A DNA stretch of 20,464 nucleotides, taken from Dunaliella salina (lineage: Eukaryota > Chlorophyta > Chlorophyceae > Chlamydomonadales > Dunaliellaceae). Within the stretch, counting starts at the first letter, position 1, and each line of letters opens with the position of its first letter. Of this stretch, positions 1-9,285 are shown in pieces. The translations under genes were made by a program, and so were the position numbers. The notes below the pieces were generated by a model, which saw nothing but the letters and a program-made list of their open reading frames with translations, ran no database searches and was not told the origin of the DNA. The DNA is taken from assembly GCA_002284615.2 (NCBI GenBank), contig MU070255.1, positions 91,730-112,193 of the forward strand, in the 5' to 3' direction.

Positions 1-238
1 TTTTTTGTGATCCAAAGGATCACACCCTCCTTGTTTGTTCTAGAACAATTTCTGTTCCCAGTCTGTGAGAACCATCATCCTTCCTCCTAGCTGGGCAAAA
101 TGTTCCACACACAAGATCAGATGAAAGAAATAAAAATGGAAATGCATGGTGTGCATGCAANCGGCTCAGTGGCTGAGCTCAGTGTTGCGCATATCACTGT
201 AACTCATNTCATGCAANCAAGAAGTGTTTAATGCCTAA

Positions 239-565
239 CAACACAAGGACGCAAATTCTGCACTTGACGATTGCATGCAGCTGCGAGGTCCAGCCTGGAT
301 CCAAGAGATGNGGAGGCNTAAGGANGAGGTGGCAGCCGCAGCAGCAGTGACAGGGGTGAGGCTTCCTCCAAGGGACGTCATTCCTGAATCAGAGCACCCG
401 GGCATCGCTCCAATGGTTGAGGCGCCTGANCAACAGGGGATTCCTCTTCAGGCTGGTGCTGGCATTCCTGACAGGGCAAACGCCTTGCTGCGTCAAACTG
501 GGCTCCAGAGTGATGAAGAGACAGGTGATGAGGGGCGTCCCACCCAAAGGCAGCGCATAGAGTAG
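239..565 (+). other. possible short coding fragment, unknown
   Basis: An open frame runs from just after a stop at 236-238 to a TAG at 563-565, with one ATG at 275. It encodes an Ala- and Pro-containing peptide that ends in an acidic then basic tail (D-E-E-T-G-D-E-G-R, then Q-R-Q-R-I-E). I recognise no domain. Four N calls fall inside it (311, 318, 325, 430), so the frame is not secure. It could be the last exon of a gene or transposon ORF lying left of the window, or chance. The only support is its openness and residue mix. Confidence 0.2.
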
Positions 566-1174
566 AGAACATCCAAAAGGCTTCCTTTGAAATGCGATTC
601 AGTCGAGGGAATGTCATGCTCGGTGTGGCTGAGGCAATGCATTGTGCATGTCTGAAAACACCATCGAGCATACTGTCATGAGGCAATGACATGAAGGGAC
701 TGGACCATGAGCCTTTAATTACAGGGGCGATGACTACATAGATGCTCATATGCACCCCCCCACGCAAGTATGCACAACGTGACACAAAGCAGCTGTCGCG
801 ATTCTTTCATGCATTTGCACACAGAGTTGCTGATTTGTTGCCTTGTTGGTCAAGGATGCGAACAAAATGTGTGAGAGCTTGAATGTTTTTTGCTGAGAAG
901 TGGGATTTCCTGTTTGCACCTGGGAACCAACAATGTGATGTAGCACCTCCATTGTCGGATGTTTTGCTTGGAGTTTGATCTGAAGCCTTTGCGTAGCCGC
1001 TGCAATAGCCTACGAGGCTGAGCCTTAGTTGTTATGAATTTTATACTTGATGATTACTTAGACAAGCAGTGGATAAAAGCAGCAATTTTCTTATCGACTA
1101 ATTATATTGATGTCAATGACTTTATGTGGAGTCTTTGTTATGTTGGTTTGATGGCTAGCTGCCTTTGTGAAGTG
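566..1174. other. no gene seen
   Basis: About 600 bases without a convincing reading frame, repeat or RNA gene. Short open stretches on the minus strand (378-785, 746-952) have no recognisable motif. Confidence 0.5.
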
Positions 1175-1306
1175 CCCCAGCCTTAACAGCAGGCTTAGTA
1201 GTAAGCTGTGGTAAGCCTGGGCTGTCCAAGTAATTGGTGTTAAGACTGCTCTGGTAATGTTTTTTTTAATAAAATTGGGCCCAAAATCATAGCAAAAAGC
1301 ATTACC
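1175..1306 (+). repeat. 132-bp direct repeat, copy 1
   Basis: First of two same-length direct copies (partner 1532-1663, offset 357). By eye they align without gaps and differ at only a small minority of positions. Both start at CCCCAGCCTTAA and end at the block ATCATAGCAAAAAGCA(T/C)TACC. The unit contains the GGTAAGC motif that fills the surrounding 600 bases. Confidence 0.85.
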
Positions 1307-1790
1307 AAGATGGCTTTCCAGTAAACCATAAGAACGTCCGACTTACTATGGCCAGCTTACTGGTAAGCCACTTGGAAAGCGCAGCGCCAAGCTTACCAGG
1401 CTCGCTTAATTGGTAATCAGTGATTTATGTACAACAGCATTACAGGATAGCTTTCTAGTAAGCTAGGGAGTAAGCCATAAATACAACGCTTACCATTACC
1501 AGCTTCCTGGTAAGCTGGCGGAACGGCTTCACCCCAGCCTTAATAGCAGGCTTAGTAGTAAGCTGTGGTAAGCCTGTGCTTTCCGAGTAATCGGTGTTAA
1601 GACTGCTCTGGTAATGCTTTATTTTATAAAAGTGGGCCCGAAATCATAGCAAAAAGCACTACCACCTGTGGTTTACCACGGCTTACTGGTAAGCCACCGC
1701 TTACCAGCTCAATTATCAATCCATCTTAATTGGTAAGCGATGTCTGGTAAGCGGTGGTAAGCCTGGTAAGAGGGGGTCGGTAATGCTTTC
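1190..1790. repeat. GGTAAGC/GCTTACC-rich repeat block
   Basis: GTAAGC and its complement GCTTAC occur at least fifteen times in about 600 bases. Some sit as near-palindromes: GCTTACTGGTAAGC is present at 1355-1368 and again at 1681-1694, a 6-bp stem around TG. No coding potential is seen. The block ends where the reverse transcriptase homology of LINE A begins (about 1793). It may be an older repeat into which A inserted, or a repeat that replaced the 5' part of A. Confidence 0.7.
1532..1663 (+). repeat. 132-bp direct repeat, copy 2
   Basis: Second copy of the 132-bp unit at 1175-1306, same orientation and same length. The 225 bases between the copies carry further GTAAGC/GCTTAC motifs, so the whole could be read as an imperfect tandem of a unit of about 357 bases. 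Confidence 0.85.
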
Positions 1791-1792
1791 CA

Positions 1793-2479
1793 ACATTCCG
1801 ACGCATCAGACGTGCCAATGGGACTAATGCTGGGCAAATTCCCGTTGAAAGAGGCACTATCCAAGGCGACACATTGTCTCCTTTCCTATTCCTACTATAT
1901 ATGGAACCCCTCCTCCGCTGGCTCCACGTAGGAGGGCGCGGTTACAAACACATCTGCATCCCAAATCAAAACCAAACTGTCTCTGAAACGCACCTGGCCA
2001 ACTTTCTAAGCAGCGCCTCCTTTGCTGATGACCTACTCAGCAAAACAAACACTATTCAAAACCTTAAACTTCAGGGCCGCAAGATTACAGTTTATTCTGA
2101 CTGGGCAGCACTCATCATATCCGGTAGCAAAACCAAAGTAACAGGCATCTTATATGGCCACTCGCCAAAAGACAAGAATGGAGTGACACCCTCCCAGACG
2201 CTTCGCCAACAGCTTGAAGATGAAATTGACATACAAGGACAAAAAGCGCAGTTCATCACACCAGACACACCTTTCCGTTACCTGGGAGTAGAATTAACCA
2301 TGAACTTGAACTGGAAGCACCAAATACAGTGCATGACAGGTAACCTCAAAGAAAAGCTAGAAAGCCAAAGAAGAATGTCTCTAACCCCAAGCCTGGTTCC
2401 AAAAAACAATTCGCACAGCTATCATACCCAGCCTGACCTACTCTTTTGCAGTCACCCCCTGCACCCCTGCAGACCTTGA
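1793..2479 (+). pseudogene. LINE A: reverse transcriptase, C-terminal half
   Basis: This is the RNA-dependent DNA polymerase part of a non-LTR retrotransposon. Homology starts in frame near 1793, well before the first possible start, and runs to a TGA at 2477-2479. It shows the fingers/palm block G-T-I-Q-G-D-T-L-S-P-F-L-F (1853-1891), the catalytic F-A-D-D-L block (about 2021-2035, with two Asp that bind metal) and the thumb-like block Y-L-G-V-E-L-T-x-N-L-N-W-K-H-Q (about 2279-2323). The N-terminal half of the RT, including the first catalytic Asp block, is absent: the GGTAAGC repeat lies there instead. Frame breaks occur around the A6 run at 2400 and again near 2430, so the copy is dead. The family assignment (LINE RT) is firm; the clade is not. 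Confidence 0.9.
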
Positions 2480-3280
2480 GATGTGGGATAATATGGTGGA
2501 TAGAATTATTAAAGACAATTTTGGTCTGTGGACTTGCACCGGTACTGCAATGATTCGAGAGGACACCTATAATTGTGCACTGGGTGTGACATCAATATCT
2601 GTGGAATACCATAGGCGCATGGCCCTTGCCTTGAAGACCCCTCAAACAGACACCGCAATGTCACTCCAAGCCTCCTCACAATGCAAGTGAAACAGTTGAA
2701 GGACCTAGCCACAGAATATCTTACAACGAGAAAAGGAACAAACCACCGCATTAAGTGCCAACTTGACTACTGCATGAGAGCTTGCCATCTCATTAGTGTC
2801 TACTCAAGCAAGCTCCACCTCACAAAACAAAATATAAGCCTGTTCCTGGATGACTTCAAGATTATTGATGAGGCTCTCTCCCTCCATAAACGCCCCGCCC
2901 ACTCTTTCCCAACGCTGATTGCTTGTACCACCAAACCCCTCGTAAGTCTGGACATCAAGAACTCCATGACCTTACAACCAATAGCGGAACCCACATAATC
3001 AATATGGCGCAACTCAAGAACAAGCACTCAAAAATTTAAAAAAGAAAGGAAAAAAGCCCTGAACAGACTGGCAGACTTAGTCAACCTACCTCTCGATGTT
3101 GAATTAACCCAGGACATCATACGTAACATTCTTGAAGACAAAAATACTGCAGCTAACACCCTCCCCAGGAACCGCAAAATCAACAACAGCCACATAAGCG
3201 AGCTGGTAGACACAAACTTCAACAATGCACCTCCAAACTCACCATGCCGAGGAACTACTAGGGGGATAGTATCCCCCTAA
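2436..3280 (+). pseudogene. LINE A: post-RT region
   Basis: Continuation of the LINE A polyprotein after the RT thumb, in changed frames. The frame of 2481 carries T-P-A-D-L-E-M-W-D-N and reads to 2690. The frame of 2681 then takes over, is broken by a TAA at 2996-2998, and continues in the same frame through W-R-N-S-R-T-S-T-Q-K-F-K-K-E-R-K-K-A to a TAA at 3278-3280. The Lys/Arg-rich stretch (about 3029-3055) suggests nucleic acid binding. No named domain is recognised here. The frames abut and overlap in a way that fits one original ORF with a few indels. Confidence 0.7.
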
Positions 3281-4322
3281 CTGCACACACAATACAATCA
3301 GTGCGCCCAGCACAAACCCGCTCCAGGACCCACTACACACACCCGCTTACAGGCCACCGCATCAATCTGACAAATACTCCAATCACTGCCCCCATTCAAA
3401 ACCCTGACAGAGCAACACAGAATCAAGGGGCCATCCCAGCAGAGATAAATACCAATCAATTCACCACCTCCTTAAACACAAAGGAGCCAACCTCCCTAAA
3501 CACAACCTCCCTAAACACTGCCTCCTTTAACATCACTTCCCAGAGCACCATTTCCCTGACCACCACTTCTCACAGCACGCAAGGGACCTCCTCCACACCT
3601 TTAGAAGAGGCCAGCACGAACCCTGGAAACACTCAAAATACCACACAAGAGAACGTATTAGGAACCACAACCCAAAGGAGCCCCAACAACGCTGGCAATA
3701 ATCCCCAGGGAGCCGCCAACGAATATGTGTGCCTCCCACCCAAGCTGTACCACTGAATACACTATCTCAAAGTACCATAAATCCAACAGAAGAACCACCT
3801 AGCAAAAGGACTCGATCTTAAAGCAAACAAACAACCAGTATAAGCACAGGAGCAACCTCCTTAGAACAAAACACAACTCAAAACTACTTATTGCTCCCCA
3901 CTCAGGAAATACAGCAAGGAACCACAAAGATCCCATAATCTGCCACCACACCCGCACAAGCACGCGATATAACACCAACAGTACCCTTTTGCCCCCAAGA
4001 ATCTCCTTCAACCACCCCCTCCATCAGGAAAAGAGCCGCCTCTGGCAACCTTACACTCCCCACCACTCGACCTAACCATCCTGATGCCCCACACAGGAGG
4101 GACCCACACGCTCTGCCTCCCCCCAACGAGCCACCCAGCAAGCGCATGCAATCCAAGTCACAGTCAAGCTCCCTCCACCCACAGAGCGTCTGCAACCAAA
4201 CAACATCCATCCCCCTGGCCTCACAACACCAAAACAAGAACCTTACCCCCACTCACCATCAACCAAGCTTCCCTTCCAAGCTTCTCATCGCTACACTAGC
4301 TTCTCCTTCTGCCATCCCCCAC
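3281..4322 (+). pseudogene. LINE A: Thr/Ser/Asn/Pro-rich linker
   Basis: Low-complexity coding region between RT and domain X. From 3301 to 3756 one frame encodes a Thr/Asn/Ser-rich chain with a 5-residue repeat (T-S-L-N-T and variants, about 3466-3580). From 3747 a second frame takes over and stays open to about 4320 except for TAA at 3819-3821 and 3957-3959. It carries the block E-P-P-S-K-R twice (about 3792-3809 and 4128-4145), each followed by basic or polar residues. The composition suggests a disordered tether between enzyme domains. Assignment to LINE A rests on position and shared frame, not on a known domain. Confidence 0.55.
3466..3580 (+). repeat. 15-bp / pentapeptide tandem repeat
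   Basis: A degenerate 15-base period encoding T-S-L-N-T, T-S-L-N-T, A-S-F-N-I, T-S-Q-S-T, I-S-L-T-T, T-S-H-S-T, with one more T-S-L-N-T just upstream at 3466-3480. The DNA unit is close to ACCTCCCTAAACACA. It lies in the linker of LINE A. Confidence 0.7.
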
Positions 4323-4324
4323 AT

Positions 4325-4462
4325 GATGATGAAGCAATATATAAACACCTGTGCCACGCAGTGCACTTCCCCCTCCAAACTACAGATCCACTTGCCAACT
4401 TCATGCTCCTGCCCCACTGGAGAGGCTTCAACTGTAACGCTTGTATGAGCTGGCTGGCTTAA
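4325..4462 (+). pseudogene. LINE A: domain X fragment
   Basis: This frame encodes D-D-E-A-I-Y-K-H, then an H-A-V-H block, then F-M-L-L-P-H-W, and ends at TAA 4460-4462. The spacing and residues match domain X in LINE B (F-M-F-L-P-A-W near 7333), LINE C and LINE H. In A it follows the linker and precedes the V-W-D block and RNase H, which places X between RT and RNase H. Function unknown. A fold reminiscent of a methyltransferase C-terminal part is conceivable, but I see no diagnostic N-P-P-Y motif. Confidence 0.6.
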
Positions 4463-4575
4463 CTAATACCCGCACCTTGCAAAAGTGCTTGCCAAATTCC
4501 CTGCCAGAAAATCCAATTCCAGGCACCACAACATTGGTTTGATGCCATACCGATTCCACCCCACCTTCCTATTTT

Positions 4576-4761
4576 ATGCAACTCATCGTTGTCTGGGATC
4601 CAAATGCCAGAGGAGCACTAGATAGCGCTAACAATTATTGTTTTGAACTTCTCCAACAAGATGTTCCGGCTAATTGGCTACCCCTGGATCCTGCGAACCC
4701 ACCGCCACTGCGTGCCCACCAACACCTAGCATCAAACACTTGGAAACAGAAATCCCAATAA
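4576..4761 (+). pseudogene. LINE A: V-W-D block before RNase H
   Basis: The frame encodes L-I-V-V-W-D-P-N-A-R-G-A-L and then a stretch rich in Leu, Asn and Pro. The same block occurs in LINE B (I-F-A-V-W-D-T-A-A, about 7507-7536) and LINE H (I-L-V-V-W-D-V-A-A, minus strand near 15996-16020), each time downstream of domain X; in A and B it leads into RNase H. Role unknown. It may form the N-terminal edge of the RNase H domain or a short separate module. Confidence 0.55.
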
Positions 4762-4860
4762 TTTCTCCCTGACATTCTTAGCTGTTCACGTGAGTGCCTT
4801 CAGGCAAGGACAGCCTTCATCCCTGCCAACTGCAAAGAAATGTTCACACCTATAATCAAG

Positions 4861-5350
4861 GACTGGAGAGAAATCACCTACATTGACGGCAGTGTAATTA
4901 ACATAAAGATGATAAATCCCCACCACTTTCTGGCTTGGGTGTTTACAAACCAGGAAGGGACAAGACTCCACCCTCCCAACACTTGCAACTGCACATAAAA
5001 CCCAATGGCCATGGGCCTACCAATACCATCACTAGAGCAGAACTTGTGGGTATCCTTGTGGCACTCCAATGCGAGCAAACTCATATAGCCACTGAAAGTG
5101 CATCCTGCCTCTCCCAGATTTCTAAACCAACCCTGAATCTGATGCGCATAAGATATCACCTACATGCCGAGCTCATTCATGCATATCAACCATACTAGAA
5201 CACTCCCCTCACCCTATCCATTTCCACAAAGTCAAAGCCCACTCTGGCATTATAGGAAATGAGGGGGCTGATGCTTGCGCTCGCGTTGCAGCCCTCTCAG
5301 ACACCATAGACATTTCATTCCCAGATGCCAGGGACCCTTTCCACAATTCT
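4861..5350 (+). pseudogene. LINE A: RNase H domain (degenerate)
   Basis: LINE-encoded RNase H degrades the RNA strand of the RNA:DNA hybrid during reverse transcription. Three frames are needed to read it. The first holds D-W-R-E-I-T-Y-I-D-G-S (from 4861; first catalytic Asp in I-D-G-S). The second runs from 4935 with L-G-V-Y-K-P-G and T-R-A-E-L (catalytic Glu, about 5031-5045). The third holds H-K-V-K-A-H-S-G and N-E-G-A-D-A (5225-5275; final catalytic Asp). The third acidic position is A-T-E-S where LINE B has A-S-D-S, so Asp is replaced by Glu. With two frame breaks the copy is inactive. Homology to other copies fades after the tandem duplication at 5327-5376. Confidence 0.85.
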
Positions 5351-5376
5351 TGGCCAGGGACCCTTTCCACAATTCT
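5327..5376 (+). repeat. 26-bp tandem duplication
   Basis: A 24-base block starting GCCAGGGACCCTTTCC is present at 5327-5350 and again, identical, at 5353-5376, a period of 26. It lies at the D-P-F-H-N-S motif just past RNase H and marks the end of recognisable LINE A sequence. Confidence 0.9.
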
Positions 5377-6718
5377 TTTATTGCAGACCTCTTCCTCATG
5401 AGGTGATGGCAGACACCCCTCCCACGCTTTCCCTGAGTGCAGCCTTGTTCCAAAAGTATTATATAATAATGCTACCATTTTTGTTTGGGCTGATTTTGTG
5501 AGGTCACTTGGGTGGCCATACTGCTGTTTTCCCTTGTCTCGCTCTCTTGCAATCAAATTGGCTAAACATCCCTCATCCTTGAGCGCGCCTCGTCAGGAGG
5601 CTCAGAGCCCCACGCATCACCAGAACTTGCGGTAAGTGAAGATAGGAGGAGCAGCGCGCTAAAAAACCTGTTCAGCTTATCCGTGTGCAACATTTTGCAC
5701 TTCTTTGTGCATCAAACCCACTTAGCTGAGGCTGTGCAGCCCCCGCGCTGCACGCATTACTTATTAAGGCACAGGAGGCTGTCTAGCAGAAGGGGCAGCA
5801 ATCATTTCACACTCCTGACACATTAAAAGAGTATACTCATCCCCAGCCTGATCAACGCTGTTCATTGGTTAGCGCGCCTCAGGCATGCGTCAGTGTGTAC
5901 CTAGGGAATGGGCCCCATAAGGGTAGTCTTGGTTAATGTATCGTTGACACAGTGTGATGCAGGGGCTTTGTTGGGCGAGCTGACTAGGACCTGAATGATC
6001 ATGCCGGTGAGATCAGGCTTCAGAGTGTAAAAATTTGAGGAAATTATTAAAGGCCATGATGTGTCTGGTCCTGATTTTGCGGCCAAGCATACGTGTGATA
6101 GAAAGCAAGAAAGGAAAGAAAGAAAGGAAACGGGATGCAAACTTAGGTTGCTTTGGAAACCCGTTTTACAAGCTTTCTCTAGCACTAGGGTTCAGGATGT
6201 TGCAGTTACGGCGCACATGCCTGACTTGCTGCAGCATGGATTTATGTATTGACCACTAAGTCTGTGTACACGACCACCATTGCATAAAATTGGGTGATTT
6301 TTGTGGTTTGGGGTCCTTGTATTAAGAAAACATACAAAAAATTAGTGAACAAAGACCCAGTAGCTGGTGAGGAACAGATTTTCAGCCATTCCCTTGGCTG
6401 GTATTGACATGTGCTGTCTCTTTATCAACAATCGGCTGTTCCTGGAAAGCATGCTTTTGATCCCTTCCCTTGATTGTGTAAAACGCATACTCACCTATCG
6501 CCATTATCATGAAATTGGGAGCAAAGAATGAGCCAAAAGCTGATTTCACCAGCAGATGCTCTCGGAGAGAAGAGTAAGGTACAGAGGAACACGAACAGGA
6601 TAGATCCCCACTAGATCAAGTCTAGGTAAAGCTTTTTCCAAATTGATCACAACCATTTTCTCAGTAGTGGTGTCCTTGCTTCTTAAGCCTGTTGTCAAGC
6701 ACCATGGGGCCATGTTTT
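5377..6718. other. no gene seen
   Basis: About 1.3 kb with no convincing coding frame. A few bases after 5377 may be decayed LINE A sequence. A purine-rich stretch (about 6100-6130, AAAG repeats) could be an antisense pyrimidine tail of an old element, but the flanks do not match the tails elsewhere in the window. Confidence 0.45.
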
Positions 6719-6790
6719 GGCACTGGATTGCATTGGATGGCATCGGGGCACTGGATTGCATTGGGGCACTGGGGCACTGGATTGCATTGG
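6719..6790 (+). repeat. 26-28-bp tandem repeat, about three units
   Basis: The 18-base block GGCACTGGATTGCATTGG occurs exactly at 6719-6736, 6747-6764 and 6773-6790, with a partial GGCACTGG at 6765-6772. Units are separated by variable G-rich spacers. No coding frame is supported through it. Confidence 0.9.
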
Positions 6791-6858
6791 GGCAGCTGGA
6801 TCTGTGGATCTGTGTCTAGCTTGAGTAGGAATGCTGGGCCAGAAGAGATAGGGTTGTA

Positions 6859-7944
6859 TTGCACAAAGAAGAAAAACTAGGCAGAGAAAATTCTCCCAGC
6901 ATCAATGTAGGAAATGAGACACATTGGCTCGGCCGTGATTCTCCCACAGATTGGGGATTCCAGAATTGTTGGAACGAGAAAATAACACCAGCTCCAGGCA
7001 GCTTTGCTACCGAGCTGCAAGGGCTCCTTTCCCGCAAATCCATGCTCAAAAGAAGGTACTCTAACAAGAAGATCAAAGACTCTTTCACATGAGCCCTCCC
7101 AACTCACATTCGTACTGCCCTTCAAAAATGGGCTTCGGTAACCCAAGGAAAAGTGGCCTCCCCACTGGACCACACTCTGCAATATCAGAACTTTTTGGAG
7201 TTCGGACGTCTGAGACACTCCTTTTGGTACCATGCATAATGCTTTCTCATCCAAATTCTCATCCAAGCTTTGCGACATGCCATTTACTCTGCCATCCTCA
7301 ACACAGAGGCCACTATCAATGGTATATTCATGTTCCTTCCAGCTTGGGGTAAGAACATGATAACCAACCCCTACTCCAAACTCGTCACTGCCTACCCCCA
7401 CCTCTGTTACCACCTTGGAACCATTCCTTGTAAGGAACTCGGTTACAGTGCCTTTCAATCCTGCCCTAACCAAGAGATACCTCTACCAAAACATACATGG
7501 GACCTTCGGATCTTTGCTGTTTGGGACACTGCAGCCTGAGTCCACTCCAACAACCATAGCAAAGACAGGCTAAAGGGCCTGGGAGACGCTACACCAGAAG
7601 CCACAGAGTGGAAGCTGCAGAGTCTCAGCAGCCACCCTGTTCTTGATCCCATGCATGCTGATATGCCAGGTTTCAGTAAATTGGAACACCTCCCATTTGA
7701 CAAACAACCTGTCTCTACATACCCAAGAACTCCACACATAAGCATCCAAGGTACAGACTTGGTGCCCAGCCAATCCAGTACTCTCTTAACTCTTAAAGTT
7801 GCTGACTGGAGGACATGGGCATACACAGATGGCAGCTGCCTTGTCCATAACGCTAAGCAAGAAATTGGAGCAGGCGTCTACTGCCCGTCCACTGACAGCA
7901 AGAATGTTGTAGAACCAAACAGTGCCGGGTTACTAAAACCATAA
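6859..7944 (+). pseudogene. LINE B: domain X, V-W-D block, start of RNase H
   Basis: One reading frame covers 6859-7944, interrupted only by TGA 7090-7092, TAA 7237-7239 and TGA 7537-7539. Domain X runs from about 6975 (I-T-P-A-P-G-S-F-A-T-E-L) through F-M-F-L-P-A-W (about 7333) and P-Y-S-K-L-V-T-A-Y-P-H. The V-W-D block follows at about 7507-7536, then the RNase H start D-W-R-T-W-A-Y-T-D-G-S (about 7804-7836; first catalytic Asp). The region 6975-7425 is mirrored on the minus strand in LINE C. The first 115 bases have no homologue elsewhere in the window and may not belong to the element. A one-base slip near 7925-7930 shifts the frame into the next segment. No RT is attached, so the copy is 5' truncated within or before X. 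Confidence 0.8.
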
Positions 7945-8791
7945 CTAGAGCTGAATTAGCATCAATTGCTGCTGCTATCATCACCAAATATGCAGATATT
8001 GCATCAGACAGCCTCACCTCTTTCAATCAAATACGTAGACAGCTTTTCTATCCTGAAAGACATCTGAGGCATATCCAAGGAGACGTCCTTAAAATGATCT
8101 CAATTCTCATTAGAGACTTCCATACAAAAATTCGAATTTACAAGGTGAAGTCCCATGCTGGCATTGCTGGAAATGAATGTGCAGATGCCATTGCCAAGCA
8201 TCAGGCAAAGCAAGCCCAGAACTGTGTGGCAGACATCGAGATCCCTGGTGCAGGTCCCAGTGGAAATCCATTTATAAACATTTCCTGGTTAGCCAAAGAA
8301 GAAAGAGTGCATGCTGCAGGCACGCCTGCGGGTCCATCAACTGCCCATAAACTCACCTGTTTCCCCAATCTTCATGATGTCCTCAAATCCCATATGCACT
8401 CTAAACACAAGCTCGGATATGCCAATGCCAAAACAGGTTACTACCCTTACTATCACAATTTAATACCGCAAGTAGATAGAAAAATCAGCAATGCCTTCAG
8501 AAATATGCCCAACATTTCTGTACCCATGAAGCGTACCATCCTACAGTACCGCACAGGCACCCTCTACAAACAAAAACATGCTGTGCGTTTTAAAAGGTCA
8601 ACAGATCCATCTTGACCCCTCCCAGGATGCCATCATTTGGATAGCGCACTACACATGCTCTCAGGCTGCCAAAACCGTATCATTTCCAACATGAAAACTG
8701 AACGCCATAACATTGCAGGCAGAATAATTACAAAAGCCCTCAGCAAATGCCCTGTAGGGGCAGGCCTGGTCTACACAGACATAGGAAGCGA
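7929..8791 (+). pseudogene. LINE B: RNase H C-terminal part and zinc knuckle
   Basis: Second frame of LINE B. It holds T-R-A-E-L (about 7944-7958; catalytic Glu), A-S-D-S (catalytic Asp) and Y-K-V-K-S-H-A-G-I-A-G-N-E-C-A-D-A (about 8139-8189; final Asp), so all four acidic RNase H positions are kept once the frame slip is allowed for. A conserved spacer follows (G-N-P-F-x-N-I-S-W, then N-L-H-D-V-L-K, then G-Y-Y-P-Y-Y). TGA at 8613-8615 falls where other copies have the first knuckle Cys. The same frame then continues with L-D-S-A-L-H-M-L-S-G-C and E-R-H-N-I-A-G-R. The match to LINE D (12204 onward) is close: 8145-8257 and 12319-12431 differ at 4 of 113 positions by my count. Homology stops at 8791, where inverted LINE C begins. 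Confidence 0.85.
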
Positions 8792-9285
8792 GGTACGGTT
8801 CCAAGTTCGTAACAGAGGTGGGGGTAGGCAGTGAAAAGTTTGGAGTAGGAGTTGGATATCATGTCCTTATTCCAAGCCGGAAGGAACATAAATGTAGCAG
8901 TGGCCTCTGTGTTGAGAATTGCAGAGTAAATGGCATGTTGCAAAGCTTGGGTCATGATTCCCTCGTCATAAATGGGATGGCAGACTGAGAAGCCTGAGAA
9001 TTTGGATGAGAAGGCATTATGCATGGCACCAAAAAGAGTATCTNGGGAGTCCGCACTCCAATAATTCTGGTATTGTGGGTTGTGGTCTAGTGGGGAGGCC
9101 ATTTTTTCTTGGGTTACTAAAGCCCATTTTTGAAGGGCGTGATGAATGTGAGTTGGAGGGGCTCGCGAAAAAGAGTCTTTGATCTTCTTGCTAGAGTACT
9201 TTCTTTCAAGTATGGGTTTGCGGGAAAGGAGTCCTTGCAGCTCAGTAGCAAAGTTGCCTGGAGCTGGTGTTATATTCTCGTGCAT
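8792..9285 (-). pseudogene. LINE C: domain X (minus strand)
   Basis: Read on the minus strand, the frame from 9285 gives N-I-T-P-A-P-G-N-F-A-T-E-L-Q-G-L-L-S, then S-P-L-D-H, D-T-L-F-G-A-M-H-N-A-F, Y-D-E-G-I-M, F-M-F-L-P-A-W (about 8874-8903) and Y-S-K-L-F-T-A-Y-P-H. It is open with no stop over this span, better preserved than LINE B. Codons beyond 8792 are antisense LINE B and do not belong to it. The 64 bases at 9217-9280 match 6975-7038 in reverse complement with 4 mismatches. One N at 9044. Confidence 0.8.

Noticed and set aside
3902..4252. A 116-codon minus-strand open frame
   Set aside because: It is the antisense of the Pro/Thr-rich linker of LINE A. Openness comes from biased composition.
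6877..7473. A 198-codon minus-strand open frame
   Set aside because: It is the antisense of domain X of LINE B. The plus strand carries the conserved motifs and matches LINE C.
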